In this document: piece after piece, positions 1 to 5,259 of the stretch
Layout: each line of letters begins with the position of its first letter
Numbering within the stretch: position 1 is the stretch's first letter
DNA from: Candidatus Bathyarchaeota archaeon
GTDB lineage: Archaea > Thermoproteota > Bathyarchaeia > 40CM-2-53-6
Length of the DNA stretch: 9,316 nucleotides
Reading direction: 5' to 3'
NCBI GenBank assembly: GCA_005888695.1
Contig: VBBH01000004.1
Coordinates: 1 to 9,316, forward strand
Notes under the pieces: model-generated
Database searches by the model: none
Told to the model about the DNA's origin: nothing
The model's input: only the letters and a program-made list of their open reading frames with translations
Translations under genes and position numbers: made by a program

Positions 1-26
1 TGAGGCGCAGCAGAAAATAAAGTTGT

Positions 27-39
27 AAAAAAGGGGGGG
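27..39 (-). terminator. Candidate oligo-T terminator after the cyclotransferase-like pseudogene
   Basis: Read on the minus strand this is seven C followed by six T, 15 bases past the TGA stop of the upstream reading frame. Archaeal transcription commonly ends in U-rich tracts without a hairpin. I see no stem next to it. It could equally be a simple homopolymer tract with no role. Confidence 0.3.
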
Positions 40-53
40 TAGACTGTGAGTTT

Positions 54-614
54 TCAAGACGTGAAAGAGACTTTTCCCAACCTTGAATCCCTTAACTCCA
101 GCAATACCGTTCCATGAATCGTTCTGACTTCAAAGGGACATGCCCTTTGCTTCATATTTTCACATTTGGAATATCCAACACGTCCGGTACTGATCGCAGA
201 CGTCTTAGCGGTCTCTGTCCGCCTCAGTTTTGCCAAGTACGGCTGTGGAAATCCGAGGCTTTCGGCGGCCCGAATGACACGCTGCAGATACTCGGCTGAT
301 GGTTTCTGCCCTGCTCTGGGTTTGGAAATGTAGGTCTGCACTGGTATCCTAGGGTCCCCTTTTGTTGCTACCTCTATGTCCACAGGCTGGTATGGCTTCA
401 TGTCTTCTCGCGAGTAAAGCGTCTGAGCTTGAGTTCGGGATATTTCTGCTAGTGCGCCTTAGACAGAATCTCCGTTGCTCTGGATGAGCGTGGCTAGTGG
501 AGAGAAGGTGATGCTCCAATTCTTCAGCTCGGCCGTTTCAAACGTCTTCGGCACAACTCCTAGAGTCCGCAGGAATTCATGGTCCATGAACGATCCGTAA
601 AAGAAAACCTTCAA
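54..614 (-). pseudogene. Gamma-glutamylcyclotransferase-like (GGCT/AIG2 fold) gene interrupted by an in-frame TAA
   Basis: The N-terminal half reads from a TTG start at 614: residues 4-10 FFYGSFM are the substrate-loop motif (YGS/TL) of the GGCT/AIG2 fold, followed by NWSITFSPLATL at about 32-43. Codon 52 is TAA (461-459). The same frame continues with GALAEIS, where the Glu fits the conserved acidic residue of the fold, then YQPVDIEV, PVQTYIS and a C-terminal helix containing AEYLQRVIRAAESLGFP. The family normally has an aromatic residue (V-Y-G-A-L) at the stop, so one base change from TAT or TAC explains it. The frame runs about 40 residues beyond the usual end (near YLAKLRR) before TGA at 54-56, so the original stop may also be lost. 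Members act on gamma-glutamyl amines or dipeptides. The gene lies 48 bases after the alkyltransferase on the same strand. An internal ATG at 401 opens only a C-terminal fragment of 115 aa. Family assignment is from remembered motifs. Confidence 0.75.
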
Positions 615-662
615 TGTGTCAGTCGTCAATTAGATCTCTCAGTCGCATAACCGAATGCTGTC

Positions 663-1382
663 CTACTTATGTTCGAATGATGTCCACGCGTACCGTCGCT
701 CGTGATCCAGAAGCCATTTCTTCCGCCATAATCCTCCGCCGTAGCCGACAAGCGAGCCATCCGCACCAATCACTCTATGACACGGCACAACAATCGATAT
801 CTTATTGGCACCATTTGCCTGTCCAACCTCGCGGGATTTCTCAGGCTCACCAATCAATTTTGCAATGTCTCCATAACTACGTGTCTGTCCCGGAGGAATC
901 TGTTGCAAGGCCTCCCAGACGGATTCCTCAAACACGGTGCCACGCTGAATTGTCGGTATGCGGAAAGCTGTGGACTCGCCGGCGAAATAACCGTCGAGCT
1001 GACTGACGAGGATTTCTAGGACAGGACTGGTTCCTAAGTTAATTGGTCCGAAGCCACGTTCTAGACGTCGAAGCTCGCCTGCTAATGCTACGCGATTCTC
1101 AAATTCGAGAAGATATACTGCTGTGTCATCCCCGACGGCGATCATTGAGCCTATAGGCGTCTCAATCCCGGTACGAACAAGCTCCCCATTGCTCATCGAT
1201 CTAGGCCGACTTGCAACAGGAACCTCCTGAGTTTCCAGCATAAATTGATCCGAATACGCAATCGAATAAAGAGTTTGACTCCCAATCTTGCGGTCAAAAT
1301 AAGCAGGGTGGGTTACGAAGTCAGGTCCGAAACCAGTATCGGATGTGTAGACGCGCGTATTTCGCTCTTCCCTAAATATCAT
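663..1382 (-). CDS. ogt: Methylated-DNA--[protein]-cysteine S-methyltransferase (O6-alkylguanine-DNA alkyltransferase)
   Basis: Suicide DNA-repair enzyme that transfers a methyl or alkyl group from O6 of guanine to its own cysteine. The C-terminal half is canonical: the helix-turn-helix region around VWEALQQIPPGQTRSYGDIA, the NGAN segment, the active-site PCHRV with Cys201 in the long frame, then GYGGGLWRKKWLLDHE. The N-terminal ribonuclease-like domain begins at about residue 65 (ELVRTGIETPIGSM). The reading frame opens at ATG 1382 (239 aa), but family members of this kind are about 170-180 aa, which fits the internal ATG at 1196 (177 aa, Cys139). Residues 1-62 resemble nothing I recognise and have no AraC or Ada N-terminal zinc domain. 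An AGGAGG lies upstream of 1196 but too far away for normal spacing, so the start is open. The sequence style resembles Ada C-terminal domains. The pseudogene at 54-614 follows on the same strand. Confidence 0.93.
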   Translation of the reverse strand: MIFREERNTRVYTSDTGFGPDFVTHPAYFDRKIGSQTLYSIAYSDQFMLETQEVPVASRPRSMSNGELVRTGIETPIGSMIAVGDDTAVYLLEFENRVALAGELRRLERGFGPINLGTSPVLEILVSQLDGYFAGESTAFRIPTIQRGTVFEESVWEALQQIPPGQTRSYGDIAKLIGEPEKSREVGQANGANKISIVVPCHRVIGADGSLVGYGGGLWRKKWLLDHERRYAWTSFEHK

Positions 1383-1411
1383 AATGCCACCAGGCCGGTC
1401 CGATGCCCACG

Positions 1412-1420
1412 TTTAACTAA
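1412..1420. promoter_or_regulatory. A/T-rich box between the divergent alkyltransferase and VOC genes
   Basis: TTTAACTAA reads as a TATA-like element on plus, about 30 bases before the ATG at 1450. Its complement (TTAGTTAAA) lies about 30-38 bases before the ATG at 1382 on minus. That spacing suits leaderless or short-leader archaeal transcripts in both directions. If it is real it would favour the longer alkyltransferase start. It is a single weak motif without a clear BRE. Confidence 0.3.
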
Positions 1421-1449
1421 GGGCCTGAAAAACAGCACTGTTGGTTTTA

Positions 1450-1857
1450 ATGGTAGCACCAACTCCAACAACCCGACCACAACTCCGCGAACATACTCTA
1501 GTGCACTTCGAGATACCCTCGTCCGACCCAGCGAAACTGACCCGTTTCTATGAACAGCTGCTCAGCTGGAAATTCAACAAAATGCCCGCAGGCACAATGG
1601 ACTACTGGATGATATCGCACAAAGACGCAGCCAAGAACGAGACTATTGGCGGATTATACAAACGGACAATGGGCGAAACGGGGTTCATCAACTACTTCAG
1701 CGTCATCAACATAGACCAATCTCTAGCCAAAGCCACAAGTCTCGGAGCTAAAGTTGTTCATGCAAAGGAAGAGATTCCGCAAATGGGATTCTTCGCGATC
1801 CTCCAAGACCCGGACAACAATACGTTCGCCCTATTCCAGTCAGCCGGCAGAATGTAG
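1450..1857 (+). CDS. VOC-fold (glyoxalase/bleomycin-resistance-like) protein
   Basis: A 135-residue soluble protein of the vicinal oxygen chelate superfamily. Visible marks are the opening beta strand and first helix (LVHFEIPSSDPAKLTRFYEQ, residues 17-36), WKF at the next strand, DYWMI, the GGLYKR turn, INYFSV followed by a helix of the SLAKATSLGAKVV type, then GFFAILQDPDNNTFALFQ. This matches single-domain VOC proteins that pair two beta-alpha-beta-beta-beta modules, and the length is typical. The substrate cannot be told from sequence; many close members are uncharacterised, while others are lyases, dioxygenases or antibiotic-binding proteins. His19 in the first strand is a possible metal ligand. 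The start is ATG at 1450; a TTG three codons upstream (1441) is also in frame. No Shine-Dalgarno site is evident, consistent with leaderless transcription. Confidence 0.88.
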   Translation: MVAPTPTTRPQLREHTLVHFEIPSSDPAKLTRFYEQLLSWKFNKMPAGTMDYWMISHKDAAKNETIGGLYKRTMGETGFINYFSVINIDQSLAKATSLGAKVVHAKEEIPQMGFFAILQDPDNNTFALFQSAGRM

Positions 1858-2022
1858 ACACGCCCTTCAAACGTCCTCTTTTTCCTATTCGACTACGGGA
1901 CGGACTCGACAGATCTCCAAAGAGAAAGAAGATCTTCCACACGTCTTATGACCCGGCAGACCATGTTGCTCGGCAGACATTTCGAAATTGAAGATCCTCC
2001 AATCGCCTTTTTCCGCCTGACA

Positions 2023-2307
2023 TCAGGTAGAACCTAGAGATTTCCTGTATGCATTGGCGTCGCGCAGCGTCAAGAAAGTGTACAGGAGCCAAGCGCTCAA
2101 TGCTACAAGGCCGACAATACTAAGTCCGGCTGTGAACAAGATCAGAGCTGGCTCCAACACTGCGAAGAGAGTCCCGATAAGCCAGAATACTGACCCTCTC
2201 TGCATACTTGCACGCTTCTGGGCAATACTCAACTTCAATACGCCGATACGATAACAGAATAGTCCCGTCAAGCTAAAGGAAAGTATCGTAAGCACTACAA
2301 TCGTCAA
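2023..2307 (-). CDS. Small three-helix membrane protein, function unknown
   Basis: A 94-residue, strongly hydrophobic protein with helices at about residues 2-19, 39-60 and 61-80. A basic loop (QKRASMQRG) lies between helices 1 and 2, and the tail is polar (RDANAYRKS). I recognise no family. Support for coding is the uninterrupted hydrophobic pattern with charged residues placed as in a real membrane protein. There is no ATG; the frame opens with TTG at 2307, preceded at a suitable distance by GAGGT, or with GTG at 2295. The gene is convergent with the VOC gene on its left and divergent from the plus-strand group on its right, so it is probably transcribed alone. Confidence 0.55.
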   Translation of the reverse strand: MTIVVLTILSFSLTGLFCYRIGVLKLSIAQKRASMQRGSVFWLIGTLFAVLEPALILFTAGLSIVGLVALSAWLLYTFLTLRDANAYRKSLGST

Positions 2308-2608
2308 AGTGACCTCGTCGGCTGTTCATCGGCCTACTGCATTGACTGCCACTATCCAGTTTCAACTTCGGACGCATTCTTATTAGCGAGTGGCGGGAGG
2401 ATCGCTAGACTCGTTGCTAGAATTAGAACTGAGTTTCTAGATCGATGCCGGCAGTGTTAAATTCTGACCCAGTGTGATTGTCAACCGCCATTTCAAATCA
2501 CCTGTCGCCTCTTTTTCCGGGCCCAGATTCGGTTCTAGCTGGCAAAGCGCCGAGGAGGGGCGCGATGACACAAATTACCCAGACGAAAGGGAGGATGAAC
2601 ATTTGGGA
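2308..2608. other. Intergenic region between divergent genes
   Basis: About 300 bases separate the small membrane protein (minus) from the gene at 2609 (plus). The plus frame stays open back to a GTG at 2474, but that stretch (45 residues, rich in Asp, Glu and Arg, with no recognisable pattern) does not look like protein. An inverted repeat CTAGAA (2417-2422) / TTCTAG (2435-2440) with a 12-base loop sits here, and GTTAAATT near 2456-2463 is a weak TATA-like element. No RNA gene is evident. Confidence 0.4.
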
Positions 2609-3034
2609 ATGGAAACTCAGTTTGCGGAGGAGAAAGGCGAACTACTCTTTGAGCTAAGGGAGAAGACCACAACCGTGACAATCAAGGATTTCACGCCGGC
2701 GGGTGTTCGAAGCGAGTATAATCTTCAGGGGCAGGTTAAGGGCAAATTCGAGGCGATGCATTTGGAAACGGTCACCGTTCTTGGAAAACCGGATGGAACT
2801 TTTGAGTTTGAGGTCAAAGGAATCAACGCCACAAACGATGGTGATACCGTACTAATCACGAACCATGGAAAAGGATGGCAGGACACGCCGGCGACCGCCA
2901 AGTTCCAGAGTGAGGATACGTACCAGACGAATTCCAGAAAACTTGCCTGGCTCAACTCCATGAAGACTCAGAGCGAAGGAACATACAACTTCGTAACGGG
3001 AGAATTAGAGGCCAAAACATACTCAAAGAAGTGA
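2609..3034 (+). CDS. Soluble beta-rich protein of unknown function
   Basis: 141 residues from ATG 2609, no signal peptide and no membrane segment. The sequence alternates hydrophobic and polar residues in many short strands (GELLFELREKTTTVTIKD, FEAMHLETVTVLGK, GTFEFEVKGI, DGDTVLITNHGKG), ending with a hydrophilic Lys-rich tail. The pattern suggests an antiparallel beta-barrel or sandwich, reminiscent of calycin or lipocalin-like (DUF3224-type) small proteins, but I cannot name a family and no catalytic residues stand out. AGGGAGG at 2587-2593 sits about 9 bases before an in-frame TTG at 2603 and about 15 before ATG 2609, so either could be used. A longer frame from GTG 2474 is unlikely. A hairpin plus T-run follows the stop, so the gene is probably a single unit. 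Confidence 0.7.
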   Translation: METQFAEEKGELLFELREKTTTVTIKDFTPAGVRSEYNLQGQVKGKFEAMHLETVTVLGKPDGTFEFEVKGINATNDGDTVLITNHGKGWQDTPATAKFQSEDTYQTNSRKLAWLNSMKTQSEGTYNFVTGELEAKTYSKK

Positions 3035-3044
3035 CGTCCCGGGA

Positions 3045-3065
3045 GGGAAACCATTCCCCCTTTTT
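3045..3065 (+). terminator. Hairpin plus T-run terminator
   Basis: Eleven bases after the TGA at 3032-3034, a GGGAA stem (3045-3049), ACCA loop and TTCCC stem (3054-3058) are followed by CC and five T (3061-3065). This resembles an intrinsic terminator, and in archaea the T-run alone may suffice. It separates the unknown soluble protein from the membrane-protein pair downstream. Confidence 0.5.
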
Positions 3066-3079
3066 CATTTACGACGACT

Positions 3080-3090
3080 CTTCGGCGAAG
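3080..3090. repeat. Short palindrome CTTCG-G-CGAAG upstream of the membrane-protein pair
   Basis: A perfect 5-1-5 inverted repeat lying about 48 bases before the ATG at 3138. It might be an operator or a stem in the leader; no partner protein is implied by the sequence, and a chance occurrence is quite possible. Confidence 0.25.
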
Positions 3091-3137
3091 CGAATCTGCG
3101 TCGAAGTCTCAATTGTTAAGTAGGCTTGCCAAGTCAA

Positions 3138-3841
3138 ATGACCACCACGTCAGACTCTATAATCGGTCGAAAACGGCTACTTCAGGTAGGGGCATATTCG
3201 GTAGCATAAACGGATTGATACAGATTGTCGCCTTCTCCCGCATTATTTCTATGCGGGCGTTCGACTTCACCCTGAGTTCGAGAGAAATTCTGACCTCTCT
3301 TACATCCACATCGACACAGACTATCTGGATGCTGCTCTGGGGAGTAGTACTTGTCGGCCATATACTTGTCATCGCGTTCTGGCTAAGCCTCTTCAACATC
3401 TTACGCGGAACGAATTACGGACTGGCCCCTTTCGGAACTGTCATTGCGATCGTTTCGGAGATTTTCTATTTGATGATTGTTGGGCTCTCTCTGGCCGGTG
3501 AGCCGTTCCTTGCCAACACCTTTGCTGCTGCTCCTGAAGCCGAGAAGAACATCGCCGTCGCTGCAATGACGGCTCTTGGGGCGTTCCTTTACAGCTGGGG
3601 TCTAACAGCAATAATCACCTGTGGGGGAGCGGCCATACTGTTAGGAGCTGTCATGGCCCGTGGAAGCGAACTCAACCCTTACCTAGGTTGGGCCCTGGTA
3701 GCGCTCGGAGCATTGTTTATTGTCAGCGTAACTCTTCCCGGCGCGATCATAGAAGCGCTCATCGCATACCCCGCGTACTGGACTTGGCTTATCATTGCTG
3801 GGATAATTCTATGGAGACGCGGACGAGCAATTACTACCTAG
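3138..3841 (+). CDS. Multi-pass membrane protein (DUF4386-like), frameshifted near the N-terminus
   Basis: The main frame (from about 3191 to the TAG at 3839-3841) encodes some 216 residues with about six hydrophobic helices: GIFGSINGLIQIVAF, WMLLWGVVLVGHILVIAFWL, the segment after NYGLAP, a long stretch around GAFLYSWGLTAIITCGGAAI, LGWALVALGALFIV, and WTWLIIAGIILW. Helix number and order resemble DUF4386 family proteins; function is unknown. The natural N-terminus appears to be in another frame: ATG 3138 gives MTTTSDSIIGRKRLLQVG, reaching GGGG at 3189-3192. One extra G there would join it to GIFGSING and give a protein of about 235 aa with a basic cytosolic tail before helix 1. Without it, the main frame is open only from a TTG at 3113 with an unconvincing, Arg-rich start. 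The next gene begins 19 bases after the stop and is probably cotranscribed. Confidence 0.72.
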
Positions 3842-3860
3842 CTTGACGACTTGGAGTCAG

Positions 3861-4340
3861 ATGTCTTTGTCAAGCATGGAATTACCAAGGGCCGAGAAGG
3901 GGTACGAGAAGTTTGCATGGATAATTTTCTTCGCTATCGGAATACTTGGCCTGATAACAGGCCTTGCGCAAATACTTGCAGTATCAGGGCAACTCGATGC
4001 CGGAATCATAAGAAACCTGACTGGAATGACATGGGAGCAGATAGTAACCGGGAACTCGACCATTGCGAGTCTCATTAGATATTTTCAGAGAACAATTGGA
4101 ATTGCAACCCTGTCAGGGAGCGTCCTCCTTGTGGCAATAGCCGCCATACCATACAAGAAAGGAGAAAGGTGGTCATGGTACATACTCTGGACACCTTTGG
4201 CCATCTGGATCGCCGGCAGCGCAATTGACCTAGAAGCAGGAGCAAGCTTCATGCTTCAGGTATTCGATCTGGTGTTTGCAGTGGTATGGTTGACGGGACT
4301 ACTCTTACCCTACCGGAAGTGCTTCCCGAGAAAGCCCTAA
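3861..4340 (+). CDS. Four-helix membrane protein, function unknown
   Basis: 159 residues from ATG 3861, with helices at about 19-42 (AWIIFFAIGILGLITGLAQI), 78-98 (TLSGSVLLVAIAAIPY), 107-125 (WYILWTPLAIWIAGSAI) and 131-150 (FMLQVFDLVFAVVWLTGLL). The loop between helices 1 and 2 is long and probably external, and the C-terminus is basic (YRKCFPRKP). GGAG at 3853-3856 ends four bases before the ATG, which supports this start; ATG 3876 is an alternative, and TTG 3843 lies upstream. The gene follows the previous membrane protein by 19 bases, so the two are likely one operon and may form a complex or related pair. The 3' end overlaps the opposite-strand reading frame by 92 bases. Confidence 0.72.
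   Translation: MSLSSMELPRAEKGYEKFAWIIFFAIGILGLITGLAQILAVSGQLDAGIIRNLTGMTWEQIVTGNSTIASLIRYFQRTIGIATLSGSVLLVAIAAIPYKKGERWSWYILWTPLAIWIAGSAIDLEAGASFMLQVFDLVFAVVWLTGLLLPYRKCFPRKP
4249..4340. other. Convergent 3' overlap of opposite-strand reading frames
   Basis: The last 92 bases of the four-helix membrane protein gene (plus) are also the last 30 codons of the ICMT-like frame (minus). Only the minus-strand frame extends beyond its usual family end, so the overlap probably arose by loss of its original stop. Confidence 0.5.
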
Positions 4341-5055
4341 TCAGAACGTAACCGGACACAATACGCCGTGCAACTATTCGTCTCCAGACTTTCGTCAGAT
4401 AGTCTCTGTATGGTTCGTGACGCTTATCTCTGTCATGAAGGTGTCTCGCCAGACTCGGCAGAAATCTGCCCGTCCTGATCATATAGTCCTTGTAAGATTG
4501 TCCGAATCCATCTGGAGATGAAAGGAGCTCTTCCTCTAGGATCGCTCTCTTGTACGCCATGGCGACACGAGCAAGAAAGCCTATGACAAGGACTAGGTTA
4601 AGGAATAGAAGAGTGTCCCCAACTCCACCAGTAGAGCGCCGGTGTACGTAGGATGCCTGATGCGAGAATATGGCCCTGGTCACTAGCTCATGCTTCTCCC
4701 TGAACTCTATCTCGACCCTCATGAAGCGTCCGAGGACCCGACCTCTCCAAAGAAGAAGAACTAGCCCAGATAATACTATAAACACCGAAACGAACCGCAG
4801 AATTTCCGCGCCGTTGAAAGAAAGATTGAGGGGCGTCCCGTAAACCCAGCTCGGCACCGCAGCGCCCAGTACATAGAAGATGAGCGGTAGAGAACCCAGT
4901 AGAAACCAGACATTGATGAGAATAAACTTTGAAGCTCTAACCGAGCCCTGATCCAGCTTTTTTCGTATGAAAACTCCAAAGAATAAGATGTAACTGACGA
5001 ATAAGACGAGCGCCAGAAGGCCTGAGAGAATCCGAATCACAGAGGGATCGAGCAT
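4249..5055 (-). CDS. Isoprenylcysteine carboxyl methyltransferase (ICMT)-like membrane enzyme with an out-of-frame core motif
   Basis: Family members are SAM-dependent integral membrane methyltransferases; many prokaryotic ones have unknown substrates. Helices lie at about residues 9-29, 45-66, 85-103 and 148-167. Family marks are GRFMRVEIE and HELVTRAIF (about 109-130), ARVAMAYKRAILEEELL (162-178), then FGQSYKDYMIRTGRFLP (184-200), the usual C-terminal SAM/active-site region. The family motif R-H-P-x-Y should follow AIF, but in this frame residues 131-147 read as unrelated sequence (SHQASYVHRR...). The motif is present in another frame of the same strand (SRIRHPTYTGALLVELGTL; RHP at 4658-4650). 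A 2-base loss in a TC repeat near 4665 and a 2-base gain near 4610 would explain this. Residues 201-268 extend beyond the usual end and overlap the convergent gene by 92 bases, so the stop may also have moved. As written the protein is probably inactive. Confidence 0.8.
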   Translation of the reverse strand: MLDPSVIRILSGLLALVLFVSYILFFGVFIRKKLDQGSVRASKFILINVWFLLGSLPLIFYVLGAAVPSWVYGTPLNLSFNGAEILRFVSVFIVLSGLVLLLWRGRVLGRFMRVEIEFREKHELVTRAIFSHQASYVHRRSTGGVGDTLLFLNLVLVIGFLARVAMAYKRAILEEELLSSPDGFGQSYKDYMIRTGRFLPSLARHLHDRDKRHEPYRDYLTKVWRRIVARRIVSGYVLIRAFSGSTSGRVRVVPSTIPLQTPDRIPEA

Positions 5056-5259
5056 TTTGTTATGTACATAAAATGGAAATCAGCGTAAAGGGCTTCGCTA
5101 ACTCGGTTCTGAACTCGAGCAGGGACTCCTACCGTTGACATTTCGGCGAACGCGGTGAAGGCAGATAGGATCTTGTGAAGGTGTCCAGCAATTTCAATAC
5201 TCCCGTCCAGTCCGTCAGCATCGAAAGAGAGTGGATGTCAACATCGTCCCACGCGATAG
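5056..5259. other. Intergenic gap downstream of the substrate-binding protein
   Basis: About 200 bases with no supportable gene, no T-run terminator and no hairpin that I trust. The promoter of the ICMT-like gene should be at its left edge; TTATGTACATAAAATGG near 5058-5074 is A/T-rich and contains the palindrome TTATGTACATAA (5058-5069). Confidence 0.35.

Noticed and set aside
459..461. Recoding of the stop as an extra amino acid
   Set aside because: Pyrrolysine uses TAG and selenocysteine TGA; the codon here is TAA, and no recoding element is visible.
614..1019. Plus-strand open frames across the alkyltransferase
   Set aside because: Antisense to a clear gene with conserved active-site motif; no independent support.
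1245..1553. Plus-strand open frame overlapping the VOC gene start
   Set aside because: Out of frame with the VOC protein, basic and low in structure; a shadow frame.
2474..2608. N-terminal extension of the gene at 2609 from a GTG
   Set aside because: The 45 residues have no protein-like pattern and a better placed ribosome-binding sequence lies near 2603-2609.
3113..3190. TTG at 3113 as the true start of the multi-pass membrane protein
   Set aside because: The resulting N-terminus is Arg/Ser-rich and unconvincing, while ATG 3138 in the neighbouring frame gives a natural start that joins the main frame with one added base.
5134..5259. Short minus-strand frame (TIAWDDVDIHSL, then MLTDWTGVLKLLDTF) after the binding protein
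   Set aside because: Only about 30-43 residues, no start signal and no similarity that I recognise.
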